Translations under genes and position numbers: made by a program
NCBI RefSeq assembly: GCF_002917105.1
Contig: NZ_PQFZ01000006.1
Location: 62,001-126,000, forward strand
Reading direction: 5' to 3'
DNA from: Allobosea psychrotolerans
Lineage (GTDB): Bacteria > Pseudomonadota > Alphaproteobacteria > Rhizobiales > Beijerinckiaceae
Length of the DNA stretch: 64,000 nucleotides
Part shown: one piece after another, positions 54,286-63,222 of the stretch
Layout: every line of letters starts with the position of its first letter
Position numbering within the stretch: the first letter of the stretch is position 1
Notes under the pieces: generated by a model
The model's input: only the letters and a program-made list of their open reading frames with translations
Database searches by the model: none
Told to the model about the DNA's origin: nothing

Positions 54286-55407
54286 GTGTCGTCCAAGAGC
54301 AATCACACGGAACCTGACATCGTCGTCATCGGCGGCGGCGTGGTCGGCGGCGCAATCGCGCTGGGGCTCGCCCGCAGCGGCGCGCGCGTCACCATCCTCG
54401 ACGAGGGCGACGCGGCGTTTCGGGCGTCGCGCGGCAATTTCGCGCTGGTCTGGGTGCAGTCGAAGGGCTTCGGCATGCCGGAATACGCGATGTGGTCGCG
54501 CCGTTCGGCCGATGACTGGCACGGGCTTGCCGACATCCTCAGTGAAGAAACCGGCATCGACGTCGCCCACAGCCAACCCGGCGGCTTCATGCTCTGCCTG
54601 TCGCAGGACGAACTCGGGAAGCGCGTCGATGCGATGCATCGCCTGCACAACCAGACGACGCTGACCGACTTCCCCTATGAAGTCCTCGACCATGCCGAGA
54701 CGAAACGGCGTCTGCCCGATATCGGCAAGGACGTGGTCGGCGCGATCTATTCCCCCCTCGACGGCCATGTGAACTCGCTCAAGCTGTTCCGGGCACTGCG
54801 CGAGGCGACGACGCGTCGCGGCGTCGATTACCGGCCGAACTGCCCGGTCGAGAGCATCACGCCGCGCGATGGCGGCTTCCGCATCAAGGGCCCCTGGGGC
54901 GAGATCGCCACGGCCAAGGTCGTGCTCGCAGCCGGGCTCGGCAATGCCCGGCTCGCGCCCATGGTCGGCCTCGACGCACCGGTGAAGCCCAGCAAGGGCC
55001 AGATCATCGTCACCGAGAAGACCGCACCCTTCCTGCACAACCCGATGGTGACGGTCCGCCAGACCGATGAGGGCGGCGTCATGATCGGCGACAGCCAGGA
55101 GGATCGCGGCTTCGACACCGTCGTCGGCCAGCCGATTCTCTCGGTCATGGCCGAGCGCGCGGTCAGGATGTTCCCGCGCCTCGCCGGGCTCAACGTGGTC
55201 AGGACCTGGTCGGCGCTGCGCGTGATGAGCCCTGACGGCTTCCCGATCTACGACCAGTCGCTGAGCTGCCCGGGCGCCTTCGTCGTCACCTGCCATTCCG
55301 GCGTGACGCTGGCCGCCAACCATGTCCTGACGCTTGCCCCCGCCATTCTCTCCGGCGTGCTGCCGGATGCGGTCGCGAGCTTTTCCGCACGGAGGTTCCA
55401 TGTTTAG
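54286..55407 (+). CDS. DadA-type FAD oxidoreductase, probable beta subunit of an opine/D-amino-acid dehydrogenase
   Basis: This is a 373-residue flavoprotein with a GTG start. The FAD motif is VVIGGGVVGGAIALGLARSG (residues 12-31), with DEGDAAFRASRGNF following. C-terminal MSPDGFPIYDQ and HSGVTLAANH are typical of HcnC/OoxB/D-hydroxyproline-dehydrogenase-beta-type proteins. It should carry the substrate site that oxidises a secondary amine or D-amino acid. The last bases overlap the small 2Fe-2S gene, so the subunits are translationally coupled. Confidence 0.92.
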   Translation: MSSKSNHTEPDIVVIGGGVVGGAIALGLARSGARVTILDEGDAAFRASRGNFALVWVQSKGFGMPEYAMWSRRSADDWHGLADILSEETGIDVAHSQPGGFMLCLSQDELGKRVDAMHRLHNQTTLTDFPYEVLDHAETKRRLPDIGKDVVGAIYSPLDGHVNSLKLFRALREATTRRGVDYRPNCPVESITPRDGGFRIKGPWGEIATAKVVLAAGLGNARLAPMVGLDAPVKPSKGQIIVTEKTAPFLHNPMVTVRQTDEGGVMIGDSQEDRGFDTVVGQPILSVMAERAVRMFPRLAGLNVVRTWSALRVMSPDGFPIYDQSLSCPGAFVVTCHSGVTLAANHVLTLAPAILSGVLPDAVASFSARRFHV

Positions 55408-55708
55408 GCAAATGCGTGACGCCGAGAGCGCCGCCACGCTCAGCTTCAGCTTCGACGGCCGCCCGCTGATTGGCCGCGCCGGCGACACGGTCGCGGCCTC
55501 CCTGCTGGCGAACGGCGTCACGATCTGCCGCGAAACCCCTGTCTCAGGCGCCCCGCGCGCGCCTTATTGCCTGATGGGTGTCTGCTTCGAATGCCTCGTG
55601 GTCATCGACGGCGTCGGCAACCGGCAAGGCTGCATGGTGCCGCTGCGCGACGGCATGACCATCGAAACCCAGCATGGCCGGCGTCAGCCCGAGGAAATGC
55701 AAGGATGA
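55400..55708 (+). CDS. Small 2Fe-2S ferredoxin-like subunit (HcnA/gamma type)
   Basis: This is a 102-residue protein with a plant-type 2Fe-2S fold. The cysteines are arranged as C-x4-C-x2-C in PYCLMGVCFECLVV, followed by a fourth Cys in NRQGCMVPL. This matches the small subunits of hydrogen cyanide synthase (HcnA) and multimeric D-hydroxyproline dehydrogenase. It passes electrons between the flavin subunits. The ATG at 55400 lies inside the end of the oxidase gene. Confidence 0.93.
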   Translation: MFRQMRDAESAATLSFSFDGRPLIGRAGDTVAASLLANGVTICRETPVSGAPRAPYCLMGVCFECLVVIDGVGNRQGCMVPLRDGMTIETQHGRRQPEEMQG

Positions 55709-57162
55709 AGCCCCTCACAGACATCGGCCAGCTTGCCGAGCATTACGACCTCGCCGTTGTCGGCGCCGGCCCCGCCGGCCTCTCGGCAGCGGCACGCGCG
55801 AGCGAGATCGGCCTTTCCGTGCTGCTCGTCGACGAGAACCCGGCACCGGGCGGCCAGATCTACCGTTCGATCACGACGACGCCGGTCACGGACCGTGCCG
55901 TGCTCGGCGTGGATTATTGGCGCGGTGCGGACATCGTCGCCCGCTTTGAGCGTTCGGCCACCGCCTATGCCGCGCGCTGCACCGTCTGGTCGATTGCCCC
56001 CGACGCGGAGTCGGATGGAGCATCCTTCGAAATCGGCCTTTCGCTCGATGGCCGCGCCCGGCTGATCACTGCCGGGCAGGTCGTCCTGGCGACCGGCGCA
56101 CAGGAGCGCCCCTTCCCGATTCCGGGTTGGACCCTGCCCGGCGTGATGACGGCGGGTGCGGCGCAGATCGCGCTGAAGAGCTCTGCGATCATCCCCAAGG
56201 GCCGCACCGTGATCGCCGGCTGCGGGCCGCTGCTCTATCTCCTGGCGGGTCAGCTCGCCGCCGCCGGCGCCGAGATCGTCGCCGTCTTGGACACCACGCC
56301 CCGGCGCAACTGGCCGGCCGCGCTCGCGGCGCTGCCGGACTTCCTGCGCTCGCCCTATCTCGCCAAGGGGCTCAAGCTGATGGCCAAGGCGCGCCGCAGC
56401 CTGCGCTTCCTCGGTGGCGTCACCAGCCTCGCCGTCGAAGGTTCGGGCCAGCTCTCCGCTATCCGCTTCGAGCGTGGCGGCGCCTCGCAGAGCATCGCCT
56501 GCGACACGCTCCTGCTGCATCAGGGCGTCATCCCGAGCGTCAACCTCTCCAATGCAGCCGGCTGCGCGCATGATTTCGATCCGGTGCAGCATTGCTGGGT
56601 GCCGCAAATCGACGACTGGTTCGCCTCGTCCGTGCCGGGTATCGCGATCGCCGGCGACGGGGCCGGCATCGGCGGGGCCGAGAGCGCAGCGCTGCGCGGC
56701 GAGATCGCGGCGCTCGACGCGGCCCGGCGGCTTGGCCGCATCACCATCCCGGAACGCGACAATCATGCCGCGCCAATCCGCACCGCGCTCGCGCGCACGC
56801 TGCGCGGCCGCCGCTTTCTCGACCTGCTCTACAAGCCGGCCGCGCAATTCCTCGCACCAACCGTGGATGAGACCATCATCTGCCGCTGCGAGGAGGTCAC
56901 GGCCGGGCAGGTGCGCGATGCCGCCAAGCGTCTCGGCGTCACCGGCCCCAACCAGATGAAGGCTTTTCTGCGCTGCGGCATGGGCCCTTGCCAGGGGCGG
57001 CTTTGCGGGCCGACCGTGGTCGAGCTGATCGCCGAGACACGCGGCACGACTCCCGCCGAGGTCGGCTACTACCGCCTGCGCCCGCCGGTGAAGCCGGTGA
57101 CGCTGGCCGAGCTCGCCTCGCTGCCGCAGAGCGAGGCGGCCGTCAAAGCGGTGGTTCGGTGA
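55705..57162 (+). CDS. FAD/NAD(P)-dependent oxidoreductase with C-terminal BFD-like 2Fe-2S domain (alpha subunit)
   Basis: This 485-residue protein has two dinucleotide-binding modules (GAGPAG at residues 20-25 and VIAGCGPLLYLLAGQLA near 170). At its C-terminus is a BFD-like domain with Cys393, Cys395, Cys424 and Cys429 (CRCEEVT, then CGMGPC). This is the layout of HcnB, OoxA and the alpha subunit of D-hydroxyproline dehydrogenase. It probably accepts electrons from the beta subunit. The ATG overlaps the previous stop (ATGA). Confidence 0.94.
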   Translation: MKPLTDIGQLAEHYDLAVVGAGPAGLSAAARASEIGLSVLLVDENPAPGGQIYRSITTTPVTDRAVLGVDYWRGADIVARFERSATAYAARCTVWSIAPDAESDGASFEIGLSLDGRARLITAGQVVLATGAQERPFPIPGWTLPGVMTAGAAQIALKSSAIIPKGRTVIAGCGPLLYLLAGQLAAAGAEIVAVLDTTPRRNWPAALAALPDFLRSPYLAKGLKLMAKARRSLRFLGGVTSLAVEGSGQLSAIRFERGGASQSIACDTLLLHQGVIPSVNLSNAAGCAHDFDPVQHCWVPQIDDWFASSVPGIAIAGDGAGIGGAESAALRGEIAALDAARRLGRITIPERDNHAAPIRTALARTLRGRRFLDLLYKPAAQFLAPTVDETIICRCEEVTAGQVRDAAKRLGVTGPNQMKAFLRCGMGPCQGRLCGPTVVELIAETRGTTPAEVGYYRLRPPVKPVTLAELASLPQSEAAVKAVVR

Positions 57163-58292
57163 GCGCAGAGCGCCGCAGCGCGGATGTCATCGTCATCGGC
57201 GGCGGCATCCATGGCTGCTCGACCGCGCTGCACTGCGCCTTGCGTGGCCTCTCGGTCATCCTGATCGAGAAGGACCATGCCGGCCGTCATGCCTCGGGCG
57301 TCAATGCCGGTGGCGTGCGGCAGCTCGCGCGCCATGTCGCGGAAATCCCGCTCTCCAACGCCTCCATGGCGATCTGGCATGGCATCGCCGAGCTCGTCGA
57401 CGATGATTGCGGCTTCACCTCCGACGGCCAGGTGCTGGTCGCGGAAAACGAGGCCGATCTCGCCGGTTGCCGCGCCCGCGTCGAAGATCTCAACCTGCGC
57501 GGCTTCCATCATGAGGAGATGATCGACGCCAGGGAGCTGCGCGAGATCGTCCCGGCCGTCTCCGAAACCTGCCCCGGCGGCGTGATCTCGCGCCGCGACG
57601 GCGCCGCCATTCCGCTGCGCGCCACCCAGGCCTTCAAGCGCAAGGCCTCCGAAAGGGGCGCGACGATCCGCGAAGGCGTCAAGGTCACGAAGGTCGAGCG
57701 CGACGGCGCAAACTGGCGCGTCGTCACCGATGCAGGCGATTTCCTCAGCCCCCGCATCGTCAACGCCGCCGGCGCCTGGGCCGACCGCATCGCGGCTGAT
57801 CTCGGCGAGCCCGTGCCGCTGGAGGTGATCGCACCGATGCTGATGATTACCGCACCGATGCCGGCCTTCATCAAGCCGGTCGTCATCCTGCGCGGCCGGA
57901 AACTCTCCTTCAAGCAATTCGGCAACGGCACCGTCCTGATCGGCGGCGGCTATCTCGGCCGCGCCATCCGCGACGAGAACAGGACGATCCTCGATTGGGG
58001 CAAGCTCGCGACCAATGCGAAGACGGTCTGGGACCTGTTCCCGATCATGCGTGGAGCGCCGATCCTGCGCGCCTGGGCCGGCATCGAGGCACGCATGCCC
58101 GACGATCTGCCCTGTTTCGGGCCCAGCGCCAAGCATGAGGGCGTCTATCACCAGTTCGGCTTCTCGGCGCATGGCTTCCAGCTCGGGCCGGGTGCCGGCG
58201 CCGTGATGGCCGAGATCATCGCGACCGGCCACAGCAATGTGCCCATCGACGGGCTCGACATTGCCCGTTTCGCAGCTTCAGCCCCCCACTGA
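57159..58292 (+). CDS. Second DadA-type FAD-dependent oxidoreductase
   Basis: This is a 377-residue flavoprotein with a GTG start that overlaps the previous stop codon (GTGA). The FAD motif IVIGGGIHGCSTALHCALRG (about residues 12-31) is followed by KDHAGRHASGVNAGGVR. The C-terminal GFSAHGFQLGPGAGAVMAEII binds FAD. It resembles the beta-type oxidase at 54286 but clearly differs (for example GIHGC for GVVGG), so the cluster has two oxidase-type flavoproteins. It may act on a different intermediate. Confidence 0.93.
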   Translation: MSAERRSADVIVIGGGIHGCSTALHCALRGLSVILIEKDHAGRHASGVNAGGVRQLARHVAEIPLSNASMAIWHGIAELVDDDCGFTSDGQVLVAENEADLAGCRARVEDLNLRGFHHEEMIDARELREIVPAVSETCPGGVISRRDGAAIPLRATQAFKRKASERGATIREGVKVTKVERDGANWRVVTDAGDFLSPRIVNAAGAWADRIAADLGEPVPLEVIAPMLMITAPMPAFIKPVVILRGRKLSFKQFGNGTVLIGGGYLGRAIRDENRTILDWGKLATNAKTVWDLFPIMRGAPILRAWAGIEARMPDDLPCFGPSAKHEGVYHQFGFSAHGFQLGPGAGAVMAEIIATGHSNVPIDGLDIARFAASAPH

Positions 58293-58317
58293 CGTCCTTT
58301 CAACCTGGAGAAAAACC

Positions 58318-58665
58318 ATGACCATCACACGTTCCATCCGCACGCCGATCCAGAATCGCGTCGTCCAGGCCGGTGGGCTGGTCTTCGTCGGCGGCACCAC
58401 CGCCGATGACACGACCCAGTCGATGGGCCCGCAGACCCAGAACATCCTCACCAAGATCGAGGGCTATCTCGGCGAGGTCGGCCTCGACCGGACGGCGATC
58501 GTCGCCGCGACGATCTTCGTCACGGACCTGTCGATGAAGAAGGAGATGGACCCGGTCTGGACCGCCTTCTTCGGCGAAGGCCTGCCGACCCGCGCCACCG
58601 TCGGCGTCGCCGATCTCGGCGGCACCACGCTGATCGAGGTCGTGGTCACCGCCGCCAAGGGCTGA
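58318..58665 (+). CDS. ridA: RidA-family imine/enamine deaminase
   Basis: This is a 115-residue cytoplasmic trimeric enzyme that hydrolyses 2-imino acids to keto acids and ammonia. Family motifs are VQAGGLVFVGGTTADDT, NILTKIEGYLGEVGLDRTAIV and the catalytic Arg in PTRATVGVADL, followed by LIEVVVTA. The start at 58318 has TGGAGAA upstream. Being last in the oxidase operon, it should clear reactive imines made by the FAD oxidases. Confidence 0.93.
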   Translation: MTITRSIRTPIQNRVVQAGGLVFVGGTTADDTTQSMGPQTQNILTKIEGYLGEVGLDRTAIVAATIFVTDLSMKKEMDPVWTAFFGEGLPTRATVGVADLGGTTLIEVVVTAAKG

Positions 58666-58683
58666 TCGAGCATTCAAACCACG

Positions 58684-58711
58684 CGCCTCCGCCTTCAGGC
58701 GGAGGCGTTTT
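58684..58711 (+). terminator. Rho-independent terminator after ridA
   Basis: CGCCTCCGCC-TTCA-GGCGGAGGCG is a perfect 10-bp stem followed by TTTTGT. It lies 19 bases after the ridA stop and ends the operon. On the other strand it may also serve the small lipoprotein gene that follows. Confidence 0.9.
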
Positions 58712-58714
58712 GTC

Positions 58715-59023
58715 TCAGGTCCCGCATTTATAGGCGGTGCCCGCCGTGCTCGGGCCCTTCCATTTGACGTCGGCGACGGAGGATTCGACATGGGTCGCGC
58801 CCAGCTCGGCGCCGCCGGCCTTCAACCGCGCCAAGGCCGCATCGCGAGCCTGATCCCTGAGCAGCACCTTGCCCAATGGCGATGCGCCTTCAAGCTCGCC
58901 GAGCTTCTGGCACTTCTCGACGACGCTCTTGGTATCGGTGACGACCACCGTATTCGAGCGCGAGTTCGGGATCACGCAGGCCGAGAGCGCGAGCAGGGGC
59001 AAAAGCAGGAGGGAACGCAGCAT
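58715..59023 (-). CDS. DUF4156-type lipoprotein
   Basis: This is a 102-residue protein with a lipoprotein signal (MLRSLLLLPLLALSAC, so Cys16 is lipidated). The mature part has EKCQKLGELEG and RDAALARLKAGGAELGATHV, the pattern of DUF4156/RcsF-like small envelope lipoproteins. RcsF-like members sense envelope stress, but the role here is unknown. The ATG at 59023 is preferred. It is convergent with ridA and shares the terminator. Confidence 0.85.
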   Translation of the reverse strand: MLRSLLLLPLLALSACVIPNSRSNTVVVTDTKSVVEKCQKLGELEGASPLGKVLLRDQARDAALARLKAGGAELGATHVESSVADVKWKGPSTAGTAYKCGT

Positions 59024-59036
59024 CGGGCCTATCCTT

Positions 59037-59095
59037 AGAGCGTTTTCGAGCGACGGGGACATCGGTTCGCGCCAGGAAAACGCGTTAACATAAAA
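59037..59095. repeat. Interspersed repeat, AGCGTTTTCGAGCGACGGGG copy
   Basis: TAGAGCGTTTTCGAGCGA at the left and GGAAAACGCGTTAAC at the right are the arms of this element. The layout matches copies at 7832, 20900 and 22041. It lies just upstream of the lipoprotein start, so it may affect its promoter. Confidence 0.75.
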
Positions 59096-59184
59096 AACAG
59101 CAGCAGCGCGCAACGCGCCCGCCGCCATGATCCCCGCTATTGCCGTATTTTCAAGGCCCGACTTCGGAAAGCCGAACGCTTGCC

Positions 59185-60864
59185 TCAGGCAGGCTCCGGC
59201 ATTTTCGCCGTCGGCCCGCCGAGATGCAGCACGGCATCGAGCAGTTCGCGCGCATAGGCGGTTGCAGGCGCGCTGAACAAGGTGCGGCTTTCGCCTTGTT
59301 CGACCACACGCCCGTTCTGCAGCACGACAGTGCGCTCGCACATCATCCTGACCACGTTGAGGTCATGGCTGACGAAGAGCAGCGCCAGCCCGTCCTCGCG
59401 GCGCAAACGGTCGAGCAATTGCAGGATCACTGCCTGGACCGAGACATCGAGCGCCGCCGTCGGCTCGTCGAGCACGAGCAGGCGCGGCCGGCAGGCGATG
59501 GCGCGCGCGATGCCGACGCGGGCCTTCTGCCCGCCGGAAAGCTGGTGCGGAAAGCGCTCCAGCAATTCGCTCGGCAAGCCGGCGCGCTCAGCGCATTCGC
59601 TGACCCGCCCCGCCAGTGCCGAACCATTCGTCATGCCGAGCAGGCGGCGCAAGGGATGGGCGATGCAATCGAAGGCATTGAAGCGCGGATTGAGGCTGTC
59701 GGTCGGATCCTGAAAGACGATCTGGATATCCTTGCGGAATTCGCTGCGATGGAAATCGCGCGCCGGCAGCGAACCGATCGCGCGGCCATCGAACAGGATC
59801 TCGCCTTCGCTCGGGTCGATCAACCGGCAGATCATGCGCGAGATCGTGCTCTTGCCCGAGCCCGATTCCCCGACCAGGCCCAGACTTTCGCCGGCTGCAA
59901 TGCTGAAAGAGACATCGTCGACCGCCGTGACGCCGCCATCATAGCGCTTCACCAGCTTCTGGACTTCGAGCAGCAGCGGTGTGCCGGGGGCGGGCTTGGG
60001 GCGTAAGAGTTCGACGGCAGGCACGGCACTGGCACCTTCCGGCGCGAGATCGGCGATCGTCGAGGTCGCGGTCGGCGAGGCGGCGACGAGGCGTTTGGTA
60101 TAGGGGTGCTGCGGCGCGCTGAAGAGCGTCGCTGGCGCGGCCTGCTCAACGACCTGGCCTCGCTCCATCACCACCGCACGCTGGCAATAGCGCGAGGCGA
60201 GGCCGAGATCATGCGTGATCAGGATCATCGCCATGCCACGCTGCGCCGTGATGCGGGCCACGAGATCCATCACCGTCTTCTGCGTGGTGACGTCGAGCCC
60301 CGTCGTCGGCTCGTCGGCGATCAGCAGGGCCGGCTCGCAGGCGATCGCCATCGCGATCATCACGCGCTGGCACATGCCGCCCGAGAGCTCGTGCGGGTAG
60401 GCGTCGAGCCGCTTTTCCGGATCGCGGATCAGCACCGCCTTGAGCAGATCGAGCGCCCGCGCCCGCCCCTCGCTCGCCGAGATGGGCTCATGCGCCATGA
60501 TCGCATCCGCGATCTGCCGGCCGACGCTGCGGATCGGGTTCAGCGCACCGCGCGGATTCTGGAAGATCATCGAGATCGCCGCGCCATGCAGGGAGCGCAA
60601 TTGCTTCGACGAGGCCTTGCTGATGTCCTGCCCCTTGAAGCGGATGCTGCCTTGCGAGATGCATCCGGCCGCGTCGAGCAGTCGCGTGATCGCGAACGCC
60701 GTCACCGATTTGCCCGAGCCGCTCTCCCCGACGATGCCCAGCGTCTCGCCGGCGGCAATGGAGAGGCTGACGCCGCGCACCGCCTCGACGATTCCACGCC
60801 GGGTCGAGAAGCGCACATGCAGATCGTCGATGGCGAGCAAGGGCTCGCTGATCATGGCGTCCAT
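59185..60864 (-). CDS. Fused dipeptide-type ABC transporter ATP-binding protein (two ATPase domains)
   Basis: This 559-residue protein joins two full ATPase domains. The first (residues 1-270) has Walker [13 protein letters not shown], signature [14 protein letters not shown] and Walker [13 protein letters not shown]. The second (from about 290) has [26 protein letters not shown] and [12 protein letters not shown]. It is equivalent to DppD plus DppF fused. It powers the permeases at 60870 and 62035. The start is put at 60864, 5 bp after the previous stop; 60855 is an alternative. Confidence 0.95.
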   Translation of the reverse strand: MDAMISEPLLAIDDLHVRFSTRRGIVEAVRGVSLSIAAGETLGIVGESGSGKSVTAFAITRLLDAAGCISQGSIRFKGQDISKASSKQLRSLHGAAISMIFQNPRGALNPIRSVGRQIADAIMAHEPISASEGRARALDLLKAVLIRDPEKRLDAYPHELSGGMCQRVMIAMAIACEPALLIADEPTTGLDVTTQKTVMDLVARITAQRGMAMILITHDLGLASRYCQRAVVMERGQVVEQAAPATLFSAPQHPYTKRLVAASPTATSTIADLAPEGASAVPAVELLRPKPAPGTPLLLEVQKLVKRYDGGVTAVDDVSFSIAAGESLGLVGESGSGKSTISRMICRLIDPSEGEILFDGRAIGSLPARDFHRSEFRKDIQIVFQDPTDSLNPRFNAFDCIAHPLRRLLGMTNGSALAGRVSECAERAGLPSELLERFPHQLSGGQKARVGIARAIACRPRLLVLDEPTAALDVSVQAVILQLLDRLRREDGLALLFVSHDLNVVRMMCERTVVLQNGRVVEQGESRTLFSAPATAYARELLDAVLHLGGPTAKMPEPA

Positions 60865-60869
60865 CGCGT

Positions 60870-61718
60870 CTAGGTCCGCATGCGCGGGTCGAGGATGTCG
60901 CGCAGCCCGTCGCCCAGCAGGTTGAAACAGAGCACGGTCAGCATCAGCGCCAGGCCCGGAAACGCGACGAGCCACCATTTTCCGGTCGAGATGAAGCGTG
61001 CGCCCTCGGCGACCATGATGCCCCATTCCGGCGTCGGCGGCTTGACCCCGAGCCCGATGAAGGAAAGCCCTGCGGCGTTCAGGATCGCCCAGCCGAGATT
61101 GAGCGAGACCTGCACCGCCATCGCCGGCAGCACATTGGGCAGGAGGAAGCGCAGCACGACCGAGACATGGCTGTCGCCGCAGGCGCGCGCCGCCTCGACC
61201 CAGCCGGCATTGCGCCGGACATTCACCTCGGCGCGGGCGAAGCGGATATAGAAGGGCAGGTTGATGATCGCGGTCGCGATGACGATGTTCTCGACCCGGT
61301 TGCCCAGCGCCGCCACCATCGCCATGGCGAGTACGAACAGCGGAAACGCCATCAGCACGTCGACGAAGCGCCCGACATAGCGGTCGAGCCGCCCCCCGGC
61401 ATAGCCGCAGAGCGCCCCGATGACCGCCCCGATGACGAAGGACAGCGTCACCGCCGAAGCAGCGATCGCCAGGTCCAGCCCCGCCGCCACGATCAAGCGG
61501 CTGAAGACGTCACGGCCGAGCTGGTCGGTGCCGGCCCAGTATTTCGCGCTCGGCGGCAGCAGGGCGTTGGGCACGTCGGAGGCGATCGGATCATAAGGCA
61601 CGATCCACGGCCCGATGATGGCGAGCACGCAGAGCGCGAACGCCCCCGCCGCCGCGAAAGCCGTGACCGGGTTGCCGCGCAGGATCCAGACCGTGTGGCG
61701 CAACGTTGCGGAGGTCAT
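60870..61718 (-). CDS. Dipeptide-type ABC transporter permease (DppC type)
   Basis: This is a 282-residue inner-membrane permease. The N-terminus has FAAAGAFALCVLAIIGPWIVPYDP, followed by YWAGTDQLGRDVFSRLIVAAGLDL, the conserved DppC/OppC sequence. The EAA loop is VEAARACGDSHVSVVLRFLLPNVLPA. It pairs with the 62035 permease. Confidence 0.95.
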   Translation of the reverse strand: MTSATLRHTVWILRGNPVTAFAAAGAFALCVLAIIGPWIVPYDPIASDVPNALLPPSAKYWAGTDQLGRDVFSRLIVAAGLDLAIAASAVTLSFVIGAVIGALCGYAGGRLDRYVGRFVDVLMAFPLFVLAMAMVAALGNRVENIVIATAIINLPFYIRFARAEVNVRRNAGWVEAARACGDSHVSVVLRFLLPNVLPAMAVQVSLNLGWAILNAAGLSFIGLGVKPPTPEWGIMVAEGARFISTGKWWLVAFPGLALMLTVLCFNLLGDGLRDILDPRMRT

Positions 61719-61730
61719 AGGTTCGCTCCT

Positions 61731-62019
61731 CCGTCATTCCGGGGTGCGCCGAAGGTGCGAACCCGGAACCCATGACCGGGTAAGGCCATTCCGTCATTGC
61801 GAGCACCCGGGTCTTGCCTTCGGCAAGCCCGAGTACAGGCTCCGCGAAGCAATCTAGGGGGACGTCGAGCGCTGCCGCCCCTGGATTGCTTCGTCGCTGA
61901 CGCTCCTCGCAATGACGGGGAGCTGCGGCTCACCCGGTCGTGGGTTCCGGGTTCATCGTGGAGTTTATCCTTGGGCCGACCAAAGGTCGGACCCGAGGGC
62001 GATGCCCCGGAATGACGGA
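61731..62019. repeat. Nested palindromic repeats between dppC and dppB type genes
   Basis: The outer arms CCGTCATTCCGGGG and CCCCGGAATGACGG enclose a CATTGCGAG-family element (61791-61918). That inner element carries GTCTTGCCTTCGGCAAG and GAAGCAATC...GGATTGCTTC. It is nearly an inverted duplicate of 63091-63217, so the two flank dppB. The remaining part (TTATCCTTGGGCCGACC) matches 51226-51302. Confidence 0.85.
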
Positions 62020-62034
62020 TGTGGGCGCAAGCCA

Positions 62035-63066
62035 TCATTCGACCGACACCCTCGGATCGGCGATGCCGTAGAGCACGTCCACCGTCAGGTTCACCAGGAC
62101 GAAGATCGACGCCATCAGCAGCACGAAGCCCTGCACCGGCGCGTAGTCCGAGGAGAGCAGCGCGTCGAGCGCATAGGACGCGACGCCCGGCCAGGAGAAC
62201 ACCTTCTCGACCAGCACATTCGCCCCCAGCATGGTCGAGAACACGATGCCGGCGATGGTCAGCACAGGCAGCAGCGCGTTGCGCAAGGCGTAGGTGACGA
62301 TGACTTTGCGCCGCGACAGGCCGAGCGAACGCGCCGTGCGGACGAAATCGCTGCCGAGCGAGGCGAGCATCGCCGCGCGCGTGATCCGCGCCAGCGGCGC
62401 GACCACGAAAAGCGCCATGGTGAAGGCGGGCAGCACGAGCTGGCTTGCAGCCGCGCGCCAGCCCTCCCAATCGCCGGCCAGCGCGAAATCGACCAGCAGG
62501 AAGCCCGTCACCAGGGGCGGCGGCGAGGTGAAGATGTCGACCCGCCCTGTCGGATCGGGCGCGAAACCGAGCAGGTAGTAGAAAACATAGATCAGCAAGA
62601 GCCCGGAAACGAAGGTCGGCACGCAGACGCCGAGCGCGCAGATGAAGCGCACGAAATGGTCGATGCCCGAGCCCTGCCTCAGCGCGGCCGCGACGCCGAG
62701 CGGCACCGCCGTGACCAGCGCGATCAGGAGCGCTGAGAAGGTGAGTTCGAGCGAGGCCGGCAGCCGCGACTTCAGATCGCTCAGCACCGGCTGGCCGGTG
62801 GTCAGCGAGCGCCCGAGATTGCCCGTGCCGATATCGCCGAGATAGCGCAGGAGCTGCTCCGGCACCGGCTTGTCGAGGCCCATCTGCTTGCGGATCGTCT
62901 CGATCTCCTCCTTGCCCGCCGTCGGGCCCGAGGCGAAGAACACCGCCGGATCGCCCGGCAGCACCCGCATCAGCAGGAAGGTGAAGACGAGCACGCCGAA
63001 CAGCGCCGGCAGTGACGAGGCGAACCGCCAGCCCGCGCGCTTGGCCGTGATGGAGAGTTGCGACAT
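62035..63066 (-). CDS. Dipeptide-type ABC transporter permease (DppB type)
   Basis: This is a 343-residue inner-membrane permease. The N-terminal FASSLPALFGVLVFTFLLMRVLPGDPA and the MGLDKPVPEQLLRYLGDIGTGNLGRSL loop are diagnostic of DppB/OppB. The EAA loop is VRTARSLGLSRRKVIVTYALRNALLPV. It is flanked by inverted repeats on both sides. In the operon it lies after the binding-protein gene and before dppC. Confidence 0.95.
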   Translation of the reverse strand: MSQLSITAKRAGWRFASSLPALFGVLVFTFLLMRVLPGDPAVFFASGPTAGKEEIETIRKQMGLDKPVPEQLLRYLGDIGTGNLGRSLTTGQPVLSDLKSRLPASLELTFSALLIALVTAVPLGVAAALRQGSGIDHFVRFICALGVCVPTFVSGLLLIYVFYYLLGFAPDPTGRVDIFTSPPPLVTGFLLVDFALAGDWEGWRAAASQLVLPAFTMALFVVAPLARITRAAMLASLGSDFVRTARSLGLSRRKVIVTYALRNALLPVLTIAGIVFSTMLGANVLVEKVFSWPGVASYALDALLSSDYAPVQGFVLLMASIFVLVNLTVDVLYGIADPRVSVE

Positions 63067-63090
63067 GTCAGGCCATCAACTGGGCGAGGC

Positions 63091-63217
63091 CGTCATTGCG
63101 AGGAGCGTCAGCGACGAAGCAATCCAGGAGCGGCGGAGCGCCACGTCCCCCCGGATTGCTTCGCGGAGCCTGTACTCGGGCTTGCCGAAGGCAAGACCCG
63201 GGTGCTCGCAATGACGG
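63091..63217. repeat. CATTGCGAG-family repeat, inverted copy beside dppB
   Basis: The arms CCGTCATTGCGAGGAGCG and CTCGCAATGACGG enclose GAAGCAATCC and its inverse. The long inner block CTTGCCGAAGGCAAGACCCG is the inverse complement of the corresponding block in 61791-61918. It lies between the binding-protein and permease genes. Confidence 0.88.
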
Positions 63218-63222
63218 ATGCC

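Noticed and set aside
53440-55521. A 693-residue open frame on the minus strand over the PotC and FAD oxidase genes.
   Set aside because: It is a GC-rich antisense shadow: it is full of Arg/Asp/His/Gly text with no motif, while the plus-strand genes carry clear family motifs.
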